Under the pieces are notes generated by a model. The model saw nothing but the letters and a program-made list of their open reading frames with translations, was not told where the DNA came from and made no database searches. A DNA stretch of 7,598 nucleotides from Acidobacteriaceae bacterium (GTDB taxonomy: Bacteria; Acidobacteriota; Terriglobia; Terriglobales; Acidobacteriaceae). Position numbers and translations under genes: made by a program. Shown piece by piece: positions 1 to 7,322 of this stretch (position 1 is the first letter of the stretch; each line of letters starts with the position of its first letter). The DNA lies in the NCBI GenBank assembly GCA_030040175.1, contig JASHUF010000259.1, positions 1 through 7,598 of the forward strand, read 5' to 3'.

Positions 1-1
1 G

Positions 2-1441
2 TCGATGGTGGGGCCGCTGATTCTGATCGCCATCGGCATCGTGGCGCTGCTCGTGCTTTCCGGCCACATCCGCGCGAGCTCGTTCTGGGACTGGTACGCG
101 CACTGGTGGCCGCTGCTGCTGATCGGCGCGGGACTGGCGCTGCTGGGCGAATGGGCGCTGGACATGAGGCGCAAAACGCCGGTGCGGCGCACGGGCAGTT
201 TTGTGGGCCTGCTGATTTTTTTGGCGATTCTGGGTTTCGGCGCGTCCGGCTGGCACCACATGAGCCCGTGGGTGTGGCAGTGGAACGGCGACAACGGCGG
301 TTTCTTCAACTTCGGGATGCCGGAGCACGACAACGATGCGCAGCCGATCACCGCGGCGATTCCCGCGGATGCAACGGTGGACATCGAGAACCCGCACGGG
401 GACGTCAGCGTGACGGCGGGCGACGGGCCGGACCTCGAAGTGCAAGCGCACGAGGAGGCGTTTGCTGACTCCGACAACGATGCCAAAAACATCTGGAACG
501 CGGTGGCGCCGCACCTGACGGTAAGCGGAACGGCGGTGCTTCTGAAGTCCCAGGGCAACGACAAGGGAAAGGTCAACCTGACGGTGACGGTTCCGAAGAC
601 GGCCAAGGTGACGGTGAATTCCGGCTGGGACGATGTGGTAGCCGCGGGGCTGGGCGCGGGGATCGACGTAACCGCGCGGGGCAATATCCAGATCAACTCC
701 ATCACCGGGCCGGTGGTAGCCCACTTCACGAACGGAAGGCACGACGAATTCTCGGCCCACGACATCCACGGCGACCTGGCCCTGCAGGGAGACGTGAACG
801 ACATTACGCTCTCAGAGATTCACGGCGCAGTCACGCAGACCGGCGACATTCCGGGCGACGTGCACATGGAGACCATCAGCGGGCCGGTGCACCTGCATAC
901 CTCCGTGACCACGCTGGACCTGGCCGCGCTCCCCGGAGATCTGACGCTGGACTCCGACGACCTGCGCGTGACCGAGGCGACGGGCGCGGTGCACGTGACC
1001 ACGCACGCCAAGGACGTGGACCTGAGCCAGATCTACGGCGACAGCACGGTGGAGGACCGCGACGGCCGCATCAGCGTGGAGCCGGCCGGCTCGTACAACG
1101 TTGAAGCCAGGAACGACAAGGGCGACGTGGAGATCACGCTGCCGCCGGACGCCAATGCCACCGTGAACGGGCACACCCGCAACGGCGACATTGTGACCGA
1201 TTACGGACTGGCGGTGAGCGGGGACGAAGAGAAGACGGTGAGCGGAAAGATCGGAGCGGGCGGGCCGGCGATTCAGTTGAGCTCAGACAACGGCGACCTG
1301 GGGATCAAGAAAGGCCCGGCGTTCCCGCCGGCGCCGCCGGCAATTCCCGCAGCCTCAGCAGCCCCGAAGACGCCGGCGGAGGGGAACGCGCCGCATTTGA
1401 AGTCGTCAAAGGCGCTGCCGGCCGAGCCGGAGAGCCAGTAG
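2..1441 (+). CDS. Membrane-anchored DUF4097-type beta-solenoid protein (5' end possibly outside window)
   Basis: The first ATG is at 5-7 and gives 478 residues, but the frame is open to the window edge and no ribosome-binding site is visible, so the real start may lie further left. Three hydrophobic segments at about residues 3-19, 35-50 and 65-81 resemble the LiaI/LiaF-like membrane region often joined to this family. The loop between segments 2 and 3 is basic (RRKTPVRR, 55-62), so by the positive-inside rule the remainder faces the periplasm. Residues about 119-436 are short beta-strand repeats rich in G-D, I-x-G and N-G-D turns (for example TRNGDIVTDYG, 391-401), typical of DUF4097 solenoids. 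Residues 437-478 form a Pro/Ala-rich tail. DUF4097 proteins are often encoded beside sigma factor/anti-sigma or envelope-stress genes, but no biochemical role is established. The family is fairly certain; the function is unknown. Confidence 0.85.
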   Translation, partial: SMVGPLILIAIGIVALLVLSGHIRASSFWDWYAHWWPLLLIGAGLALLGEWALDMRRKTPVRRTGSFVGLLIFLAILGFGASGWHHMSPWVWQWNGDNGGFFNFGMPEHDNDAQPITAAIPADATVDIENPHGDVSVTAGDGPDLEVQAHEEAFADSDNDAKNIWNAVAPHLTVSGTAVLLKSQGNDKGKVNLTVTVPKTAKVTVNSGWDDVVAAGLGAGIDVTARGNIQINSITGPVVAHFTNGRHDEFSAHDIHGDLALQGDVNDITLSEIHGAVTQTGDIPGDVHMETISGPVHLHTSVTTLDLAALPGDLTLDSDDLRVTEATGAVHVTTHAKDVDLSQIYGDSTVEDRDGRISVEPAGSYNVEARNDKGDVEITLPPDANATVNGHTRNGDIVTDYGLAVSGDEEKTVSGKIGAGGPAIQLSSDNGDLGIKKGPAFPPAPPAIPAASAAPKTPAEGNAPHLKSSKALPAEPESQ

Positions 1442-1461
1442 AACGAGTCAGCAAATCGGCG

Positions 1462-1485
1462 GCTCGGCCGGAGTTGGGGCCGGGT
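1462..1485 (+). terminator. Weak hairpin after the DUF4097 gene, possible terminator
   Basis: An imperfect 8-bp stem (1462-1469 with 1478-1485, including two G-T pairs) closes an 8-base loop about 20 bases after the stop codon. There is no T-run after it, so it is not a classical intrinsic terminator. It could aid termination or protect the 3' end, or be a chance product of the high GC content. Confidence 0.25.
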
Positions 1486-1493
1486 GACATTTG

Positions 1494-1529
1494 CTTCCGC
1501 CCCGGCAAGCAGAACTCGCTGGCCGGGGG
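1494..1529 (+). repeat. 36-bp palindromic intergenic repeat, copy 1
   Basis: This stretch matches 4477-4512 at 33 of 36 positions in the same orientation. Its core is a hairpin: left arm CCGGCAAGC (1502-1510), loop AGAACTC (1511-1517), right arm GCTGGCCGG (1518-1526), with one A-G mismatch in the stem. It lies 53 bases after the stop of the upstream gene. The right arm can alternatively join a second small stem, CCGGG (1523-1527) with CCCGG (1531-1535). Size, palindromic core and intergenic location resemble bacterial REP-type elements. No transposase of any kind is nearby. Confidence 0.7.
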
Positions 1530-1930
1530 TCCCGGTTGCTGAGGAAGAAAAACCTTCCCTGCCTCGTCTTCGGGATACAGCAACCCTCAAAACCGCTGTA
1601 GTGGCTCCATTTACCCTTGACGGCAAGAATGCCCTGTGGTAGTTTCCCACCTATATCATTTGGAGTTCAGATGGTTTCAGGGCCTCTGGTATCCCCTGGG
1701 ACATTCGAGCTTTGAGGCGCAATCCGTTCGCAGGCAGAGAAGCGATGCGTTTCTTTGAGCAGAAGCCGGCCTGACCCTTAAGCATTTCAAGTGGAAGCGC
1801 GAGTGGCGAAGTTCTCTTGAGGGGCACGCTGCGGCCGGACTTCACGGACCCGAAAAGGGCTGCCCGGGCTTCCAACTCCCCCGCATCATCGCGCGTTCCA
1901 ACGCACCCCGCAGGTGTGCTTGGCCGCACC
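1530..1930. other. Intergenic region without a supportable gene
   Basis: About 400 bases separate the first repeat from the ribosome-binding site of the HAF gene. The plus frames are broken by stops. One minus frame is open across 1651-1930 and continues into the HAF gene start region, but its predicted peptide has no recognisable domain, no membrane segment and no ribosome-binding site that I can identify. A 14-codon plus-strand ORF at 1671-1715 has a GGAG five bases before its ATG and could be a chance leader peptide. No riboswitch or tRNA fold was recognised. Confidence 0.5.
1617..1645 (+). promoter_or_regulatory. Tentative sigma70-like promoter for the HAF gene
   Basis: TTGACG at 1617-1622 is a good -35 match. 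It is followed after 17 bases by TAGTTT at 1640-1645, a poor -10 (three of six matches). An alternative -10, TATATC at 1652-1657, has no -35 at the right distance. If real, the transcript would carry a leader of roughly 290 bases. The call rests on a motif match alone. Confidence 0.2.
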
Positions 1931-1937
1931 AGGGAGG
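1931..1937 (+). promoter_or_regulatory. Ribosome-binding site that decides the HAF gene start
   Basis: AGGGAGG is a near-consensus Shine-Dalgarno sequence. It ends one base before an ATG at 1939 and seven bases before the in-frame ATG at 1945. Only the second spacing is workable, so translation most likely starts at 1945 and the two extra codons (Met-Asp) are not used. Confidence 0.75.
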
Positions 1938-1944
1938 AATGGAC

Positions 1945-4332
1945 ATGAAACACCGCATTCGAGCAGGTTTTCGGTTGCGCCAAAATGCGATTCACGCCGC
2001 GATCAAAACCGCGGAAATGCTGCGGCGCGCCGGTCCGGCCGCGCTGCTGTGCGCTGCCATGCTGAGTTTGGGCGCCGTATACATGGCCCGGGTCACATGG
2101 GCGAAATCGAGTTTGTGGCAAGGCTGGACGCGGCTCTTTGGGCATCCGGCGCCGCGGCCGGCCGGCAATCTCAGCCCTCGCCCCGAGTCAGGGACGGGCG
2201 AAGACAGCGGCTTGTCGTATACCATCACTTCCTTCGACGCGCCGGGCGCAGGTGCAAGCGAACTCGAAGGAACGTTTGCCCTGGGGATTAATGCATCGGG
2301 AGCGATCACAGGGGTCTATTCGAACAGCATGGGAGTGACCCACGGATTTATCCGCGCGGCCGATGGCACTTTTACCACCTTCGACGCACCGGATGCCGGA
2401 TCGACTTCGCCCGGAATTGAGGGAACCATCCCCATCAGCATCAATACCAACGGTGACGTAACCGGCATGTATGTCGATGACAACCATGCTTATCACGGGT
2501 TCGTGCGCCTGGCTGCCGATGGCACCGTGACCGAGTTCGACGCGCCGGAAGCATCCTCGGCGGCCAACCGGGGAACGACGCCGCTGGCGATCAATGATTC
2601 GGGACAGATCGTGGGCCTGTATACGACCGGCAGCGCCGGTTCGGCCTCGACCTATTACGGCTTCCTGCGCGCCGCCGACGGCACCATCACGACCCTGACT
2701 GAACCCGACGCCGGCTCCGGCGAAAACGGGAACGGAGACAAGCAGGGAACCGAGGCGATCGACATCAATGCGTCAGGCGAGATTGTGGGCGATTATTCCG
2801 ATTCGAGTAACAACGTGCACGGCTTTGTGCTCGCCACCAGCGGGGTCTATACCTCGTTCGATCCGCCCGGTTCAACGACCACCAACGCCGGGTCGGCCAC
2901 CGGCACGATCCCGGTCAGCATCGATGCGGCAGGAGATGTGACAGGGTCCTACACGGACGCCGAATCCGTGCGCCACGGATTTGTGCTCACCGCCAGCGGC
3001 ACCATCACCAGCTTCGACGTACCGGGAGCGGCCACTGCCAGTGGAAGCTCGGTGATCGGAGGAACGGCGGGGATGAGCATCGATCCGGGAGGCAACTACA
3101 TCGCGGGCATCTATACGGACTCCACCGGCCTGGGCCACGGCTTCATTTATTCCCAGCCGCTCAGCGGCAGCGGCACGTTCACAAGCTTCGACGCCACCGG
3201 CGCATCCGCCATCACCGGCGCGCCGCTCTCGGGAACCGGCGGCTTCAGCATCAACGCCTCCGGCATGCTCTCCGGCAGTTATTCTGACAGCAGCGGGGTT
3301 CTGCACGGCCTTCAACTGGTGGTGGCGGTGCCCGCGGCTACGCCCACGTTCTCTCCCGCTGCGGGAACATACAGCTCCGCGCAGACGGTGACTATTACCG
3401 ACGGCACGTCCGGGGCGGCCATCTACTACACTACCGACGGCACCACCCCGACCACCAGTTCGAGCCAATATAGCGGCCCCATCACCGTCTCTTCGTCGGA
3501 GACCATCGAAGCCATCGCCACGGCCAGCGGATACACCACCAGCGCCGTGGCCACGGCCGCGTACACCATCAACCTTCCCGCCAATCCTGTGCCGGCGTTG
3601 AGCAGTTTATCGCCGCCGCTTGTCGCCGAGGGGAACGCAGCCTTCACGCTTACCGTGAACGGTTCCGGATTCGTTTCCAGCTCGACGGTGTATTGGGGAT
3701 CGACCGCGCTGGCGACGACGTATGCCAGCGCAACCCAGCTCACCGCCCAGGTGACGGCGGCCGAAGTTGCCGCCGCGGGGATCACCTCCGTCACCGTGCA
3801 AACCCCGGCTCCGGGCGGGGGCACCTCGAATGTCCTTCAGTTCGAAGTGGACTCGGCCACCTCCGGGTCTGTCGCTCCTCCTTCTTTTACAACGCTGACG
3901 GCCTCAGTGGCTCCCGGCTCCTCGGCTACCTATCCGGTAACCCTGCCCTCCTCGGCGACGAATGTCTCCGTCAACTGCCTGAATCTTCCCAGCGGGGCCA
4001 CATGCAGTTATTCGGCCACCTCTGCCACGGTGACCATCGCAACCTCGGCGACGACTCCGGCGGGAACGTACGTGATCACGGTGGTCTTTACGGAGACGCT
4101 TCCCGGCGCCAGTTCGGCCTTGCTTGTCCTCCCCCTGCTGCTGTTGCCTCTGGTCGCGGCCAGACGTAGATGGAAAGCAAGGCGCATCGGCTTAATAGCC
4201 GGCTTGGTGCTGATCATCATGGTTGCCATCACCGCTGGCGGCTGCGGCGGAGGGTCGAGCTCGTCTACCTCTACCACTCCGCAGACGCATCAGGTGACCA
4301 GTTCCGCCGCTGTGACGCTCACCGTCCAGTAA
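1945..4332 (+). CDS. HAF-repeat exported protein with chitobiase-C-like, TIG-like and Ig-like domains and a C-terminal hydrophobic hairpin
   Basis: The product has 795 residues; the start is fixed by the ribosome-binding site at 1931-1937. A basic N-terminus and a hydrophobic segment (about 32-48) look like a long signal peptide or anchor. Residues 93-462 hold seven repeats of about 50 residues. Each runs FDAP-like, then IN-x-SG, G-x-Y-x-D and HGF; the FDAP-like starts are at 97, 146, 198, 251, 305, 357 and 415, and the HGF-like motifs at 133, 184, 238, 292, 344, 398 and 454. This is the 'extracellular repeat, HAF family' pattern. Residues 466-541 resemble the chitobiase/beta-hexosaminidase C-terminal domain ([11 protein letters not shown]), 548-635 a TIG/IPT-like fold, and 642-718 an Ig-like domain with Cys678 and Cys687. 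The tail has hydrophobic segments at about 724-739 and 748-763, a basic link and a lipobox-like TAGGC (Cys767). No catalytic site is visible. A surface or adhesin-like role is inferred; the ligand is unknown. Confidence 0.85.
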   Translation: MKHRIRAGFRLRQNAIHAAIKTAEMLRRAGPAALLCAAMLSLGAVYMARVTWAKSSLWQGWTRLFGHPAPRPAGNLSPRPESGTGEDSGLSYTITSFDAPGAGASELEGTFALGINASGAITGVYSNSMGVTHGFIRAADGTFTTFDAPDAGSTSPGIEGTIPISINTNGDVTGMYVDDNHAYHGFVRLAADGTVTEFDAPEASSAANRGTTPLAINDSGQIVGLYTTGSAGSASTYYGFLRAADGTITTLTEPDAGSGENGNGDKQGTEAIDINASGEIVGDYSDSSNNVHGFVLATSGVYTSFDPPGSTTTNAGSATGTIPVSIDAAGDVTGSYTDAESVRHGFVLTASGTITSFDVPGAATASGSSVIGGTAGMSIDPGGNYIAGIYTDSTGLGHGFIYSQPLSGSGTFTSFDATGASAITGAPLSGTGGFSINASGMLSGSYSDSSGVLHGLQLVVAVPAATPTFSPAAGTYSSAQTVTITDGTSGAAIYYTTDGTTPTTSSSQYSGPITVSSSETIEAIATASGYTTSAVATAAYTINLPANPVPALSSLSPPLVAEGNAAFTLTVNGSGFVSSSTVYWGSTALATTYASATQLTAQVTAAEVAAAGITSVTVQTPAPGGGTSNVLQFEVDSATSGSVAPPSFTTLTASVAPGSSATYPVTLPSSATNVSVNCLNLPSGATCSYSATSATVTIATSATTPAGTYVITVVFTETLPGASSALLVLPLLLLPLVAARRRWKARRIGLIAGLVLIIMVAITAGGCGGGSSSSTSTTPQTHQVTSSAAVTLTVQ

Positions 4333-4394
4333 GCTCAAGCGCAGTCCGCTGCTGACGAATGAGCGGGGCTGGCGCGGCCGGCATACGTGGAAAG

Positions 4395-4420
4395 GGCGCG
4401 ACGGAGCCTTCCGTCGCGCC
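4395..4420. terminator. Strong hairpin between convergent genes, candidate bidirectional terminator
   Basis: A perfect 11-bp stem, GGCGCGACGGA (4395-4405) with TCCGTCGCGCC (4410-4420), closes a 4-base loop, 62 bases after the HAF gene stop. No T-run follows on the plus strand. On the minus strand the stem is followed by CTTTCC, a poor U-tract. Its position between two convergent genes and its stability suggest termination or transcript-end protection. The missing U-tract makes classical intrinsic termination uncertain. Confidence 0.55.
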
Positions 4421-4476
4421 TGGTGCGGCTTCAGAGCAGGTGTATCCATCTTCTGCATGGTGCAGGGCGGCTTTCA

Positions 4477-4512
4477 CTTCCACCCCGGCAAGCAGAACTC
4501 GCTTGCCGGCGG
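4477..4512 (+). repeat. 36-bp palindromic intergenic repeat, copy 2
   Basis: This is the second copy of the element at 1494-1529 (three differences). Here the stem is perfect: CCGGCAAGC (4485-4493), loop AGAACTC (4494-4500), GCTTGCCGG (4501-4509). It ends five bases beyond the stop codon of the minus-strand permease gene, so it forms the start of that gene's 3' untranslated region. It may act as a terminator or mRNA stabiliser for the permease, but no T-run adjoins it. Confidence 0.75.
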
Positions 4513-4517
4513 CTGGA

Positions 4518-7232
4518 CTATTCGGTGCGCAGGGCCTGCATGGGATCGAGGCGCGCGGCGCGGCGCCCCGGAAGCGTGGCGGCCATCAAGCCCACGGCGA
4601 CGAGAACTCCGGCCGAGGCCAGAAACATGCCCGGATTCTCGGCCTGCGTCTCGTAGAGGAAGCTGCCGACCGTGCGCGCCGCAAAGTACGCGGCCACGCC
4701 GCCGATGGCCAGGCCGATGGCGAGCAGCGAGGTGGTTTGGCGAAGAATCATGAGAAAGACACTGGCGCGCGTCGCCCCCAGGGCCATGCGCACGCCAATC
4801 TCCATGGTGCGCTGCGCAACGTTCCAAGCCACCAGGCCGTAGATGCCGATACCGCTGAGCAGGAGGCCGAGGGCGGCGAAAAAGTCTGAGACCACGGAAA
4901 GCAATTGTTCGCGGGCAATGGAGCCACGGGCCAGCTCGCTCAGCGTCGCAGGATCAGTTTCAGGGCTCGCCGGGGCCAATTCGTGAAGGGCTTGCTCGTA
5001 GGCTGCCTCCGCGGCCGCGACGCTGCGCGCGCGAACCACGAAGTACAGGCTGGCGACCGGTCCGCTCGCATCGAAATAAGGCTTGTAGAGAATCGGCGGC
5101 GGAGCTTCGTGCAGCGAATCGTACTTCGTATCCTGCACTACCCCGACGATCTGGCAATCGTCGATGGTGACCGTGCCGGTGCGCATGTCGTGCGATACCT
5201 GGTGCATGGTATTGCCGACGGCTGCGCCATGGGGAAAGAAGAGATGCGCGGCGCTCTCGCTCACCATGCAGGAGTGGAGGTCTTCGTCGTTGTTGCGCAG
5301 ATCGCGGCCAGCGAGGATAGGCACGCCCACGGCGCGAAAATAGTCCGCCCCGATGTCATTGACGTCGGTAACGGTGGTTTTGGCGCGCGCGGGATCGTCC
5401 GCAGCGGTGAGGCTGTCCGCGCGAATCGAGCCATAAAAGGGAAGCACGGAGACGGCGCTGGCGGCGTCCACTCCCGGCATCTGTTCCATGCGCGCGGTAA
5501 TACGGCGGTAGAGATCAACGAGAGCAGCACCCTTCTGCGGAAGCCGGCCAAAGTCGGCGTAGTGGAAGACAACGTCCTCTGTGCGGTAGCCGGTATCCTC
5601 CATGCGCAGACGGACGACGCTCGAGCCGAGCAACCCAGCCAGAACGACGAGAGTCAGCGAAAGACCCACCTGGAGGGGAATGAAGAGCCTTCGCGTCGCC
5701 CCTCCGCCCGCGGCGGCGCGGCGATTGGAGGTTTTGAGCGCGGCATCAATGTTGGTGTGTCCGGCGACCCACGCTGGAGCCGTGCCAAACAACAGCGCGC
5801 AAACGAACGCGCAAAGGACAGAGAGAGCCAGAACCGCCGCATCCGGCTTGGGTGAGAGAAGGATTTGGGAATGACGGTTGTCGAGCGAGTGCAGAATCCA
5901 CGGGCCGGCGAGCCAGGCGAGGCCGATGCCGAGCAGGGCGCCGGGAATTGCCAGCATCAGGCTCTCGACGAAGAGCTGGCGCATAAGGCGTAAACGCCCG
6001 GCGCCCAGCGCCCCGCGAATGGCAAACTCATGACGGCGGGCTGAAGCCCGGGACAGCAGCAGTCCCGAGAGATTGGCGCAGCAGATGAGAAGGACCACGC
6101 AGGCCAGGATCTCGAGCAGCAGCAGGGGCTGCGTGTACTCCAGGCGCAGCTCGGTCCAGCCGCTGCGGGCGTCGTCCACATCGAGCGTGGATCGCTCCAC
6201 CACCGGCAGATGACGGACTGCCGGCGGCATGAGGTGATCGAGCAGCACCGGAAATAGAGTATTGACCGCGGCCTGCGCCTGCCTGCGGCTGACGCCGGTC
6301 TTGAGCCGCGCAAAGGTGGTGAGCCACAACCCGGCAGCGGAGTGAAGATTGGCTTCGTTGTTGTTCAGAGCCGCGGAAAACTCAATGGGCAGATAGAAGT
6401 CCGGGTGCTCCGCCACGACCATGCCCTCAAAGCCCTGAGGGGCAACGCCCACAATGGTGACGCTGTGGCCGGTGATGGTGATGCGGCGGCCGATCACGGC
6501 GGGATCGGCATGGAAGCGGCCCACCCACAGCCGATGGCTGATGACCGCGGACCATCCGTCGGGACCTCCGCCGGGCCGGTCGTCGGCGGGCGTCAACAGG
6601 CGGCCCGCAACGGGACGCACACCGAGCACCTGAAAGGCATTGCCGCTGACGGTCGCGCCGCGAAAACCGCGGCTCGCGCCGCCTTCCGTAAGCACGAAGT
6701 CGTAAACCGACCAGCCAAAGACGCCGCTGAAGGTCTGCCCATGCTGGTTGAGAAATTCGACAAATGGAACATTGAGGGGTGCGTTATTGGCTTCGGCATG
6801 GGAGTTGTGCATGTCGAGGGTGAGACGGACCAACTGACTCGGCGCGGGCACGGGCAGGCTCTCGAGCAGCAGCGCGTGCGTCAGGCTGAAGATGGCCGTG
6901 TTGGCGCCGATTCCCAACGCGAGAGTCAGAATCGCGATGAGCGCAAAGCCGGGAGCGCGAAATATCTGCCGTGTGGCGAAGCGAAAATCCTGCGCCAGCC
7001 GGTCGATCCACCCCCAGCTCCACGAGGCGCGGGTCTGGTCGCGCAACAAAGCAGGATTGCCGAAGACGCGCAGGGCCGCTGCGCGCGCTTCCTCAGGGCT
7101 CATGCCGGCCGCGCGATTTTCCTCAGTCTGCCGGTCGAGATGGAAGCTCAGCTCGTCGTCGAGCTGGGCGCCGGCGCGGCCGCGCGCGAACAGCATGCGG
7201 AGCTTCATGGCGATTTGGCGAGGCCAGCGCAT
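4518..7232 (-). CDS. ADOP-family permease (acidobacterial duplicated orphan permease; MacB/FtsX type)
   Basis: This is a 904-residue inner-membrane protein made of two MacB/FtsX permease units in one chain. Residues 1-92 are the cytoplasmic prefix typical of the family (LDDELSFHLDRQTEEN, 24-39; GMSPEEAR, 43-50). A membrane segment at about 94-116 (LTLALGIGANTAIFS) leads to a first MacB-like periplasmic core (about 120-350). The first FtsX unit has membrane segments at about 369-390, 420-445 and 466-490. A segment at 516-540 precedes the second periplasmic core (540-745), then the second FtsX unit at about 778-800, 826-851 and 868-890. Both units keep the E-(F/I)-x-(I/V)-R-x-ALGA signature (402-411 and 811-820), and the end RRAARLDPMQALR is characteristic. 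Family members are usually not encoded next to an ABC ATPase, and none is seen here. The start at 7232 has AAGGG upstream. Substrate unknown; export or envelope mechanotransmission is inferred from MacB/FtsX. Confidence 0.95.
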   Translation of the reverse strand: MRWPRQIAMKLRMLFARGRAGAQLDDELSFHLDRQTEENRAAGMSPEEARAAALRVFGNPALLRDQTRASWSWGWIDRLAQDFRFATRQIFRAPGFALIAILTLALGIGANTAIFSLTHALLLESLPVPAPSQLVRLTLDMHNSHAEANNAPLNVPFVEFLNQHGQTFSGVFGWSVYDFVLTEGGASRGFRGATVSGNAFQVLGVRPVAGRLLTPADDRPGGGPDGWSAVISHRLWVGRFHADPAVIGRRITITGHSVTIVGVAPQGFEGMVVAEHPDFYLPIEFSAALNNNEANLHSAAGLWLTTFARLKTGVSRRQAQAAVNTLFPVLLDHLMPPAVRHLPVVERSTLDVDDARSGWTELRLEYTQPLLLLEILACVVLLICCANLSGLLLSRASARRHEFAIRGALGAGRLRLMRQLFVESLMLAIPGALLGIGLAWLAGPWILHSLDNRHSQILLSPKPDAAVLALSVLCAFVCALLFGTAPAWVAGHTNIDAALKTSNRRAAAGGGATRRLFIPLQVGLSLTLVVLAGLLGSSVVRLRMEDTGYRTEDVVFHYADFGRLPQKGAALVDLYRRITARMEQMPGVDAASAVSVLPFYGSIRADSLTAADDPARAKTTVTDVNDIGADYFRAVGVPILAGRDLRNNDEDLHSCMVSESAAHLFFPHGAAVGNTMHQVSHDMRTGTVTIDDCQIVGVVQDTKYDSLHEAPPPILYKPYFDASGPVASLYFVVRARSVAAAEAAYEQALHELAPASPETDPATLSELARGSIAREQLLSVVSDFFAALGLLLSGIGIYGLVAWNVAQRTMEIGVRMALGATRASVFLMILRQTTSLLAIGLAIGGVAAYFAARTVGSFLYETQAENPGMFLASAGVLVAVGLMAATLPGRRAARLDPMQALRTE

Positions 7233-7235
7233 TTT

Positions 7236-7240
7236 CCCTT
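7236..7240 (-). promoter_or_regulatory. Ribosome-binding site of the ADOP permease gene
   Basis: On the minus strand AAGGG lies three bases before the ATG at 7232-7230, a short but usable spacing. The next in-frame ATG (7208) has no purine-rich site before it, and starting there would remove part of the conserved N-terminal prefix, so 7232 is preferred. The site directly abuts the heptamer tandem repeat. Confidence 0.5.
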
Positions 7241-7277
7241 AGTGGTCAGTGATCAGTGGTCAGTGGTCAGTGGTCAG
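7241..7277. repeat. Heptamer tandem repeat, five copies (AGTGGTC)
   Basis: Copies lie at 7241-7247, 7248-7254, 7255-7261, 7262-7268 and 7269-7275, followed by a partial AG. Copy 2 reads AGTGATC; the other four are identical. Read in the direction of the permease gene the unit is GACCACT, and the array ends immediately before the ribosome-binding site. It lies in the PadR-ADOP spacer. Period-7 noncoding arrays are prone to slippage. A regulatory role is not shown by the sequence. Confidence 0.9.
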
Positions 7278-7322
7278 CAAACAGTAGCCGGTCGCCAGTT
7301 CCCGCACATCGGATTTCTACTC

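Noticed and set aside
1939..1941. ATG at 1939 as start of the HAF gene
   Set aside because: Only one base separates it from the Shine-Dalgarno AGGGAGG. The ATG at 1945 has the proper seven-base spacing.
1651..2145. Minus-strand open frame covering the intergenic region and the start of the HAF gene
   Set aside because: No domain, no convincing start signal, and a third of it lies antisense to the HAF signal-peptide region. It is kept only as a question in the intergenic finding.
2872..3468. Minus-strand open frame within the HAF gene
   Set aside because: It is antisense to clear HAF repeats. The repetitive Arg/Gly/Ala-rich translation mirrors the repeated codons of the real gene.
4333..4517. 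Possible small gene in the convergent spacer (plus-strand open frames from about 4359)
   Set aside because: The frames run on into the antisense of the permease and contain the two hairpins. There is no conserved domain or clear ribosome-binding site.
4905..5855. Long plus-strand open frame (about 316 codons) opposite the permease gene
   Set aside because: It is antisense to a well-supported ADOP coding region; its translation is Arg/Gly/Ala-rich with no domain, as expected of a shadow frame in GC-rich DNA.
7241..7277. Possible CRISPR-like repeat array
   Set aside because: Units are only 7 bases with no spacers and no cas genes, so it is a simple tandem repeat.
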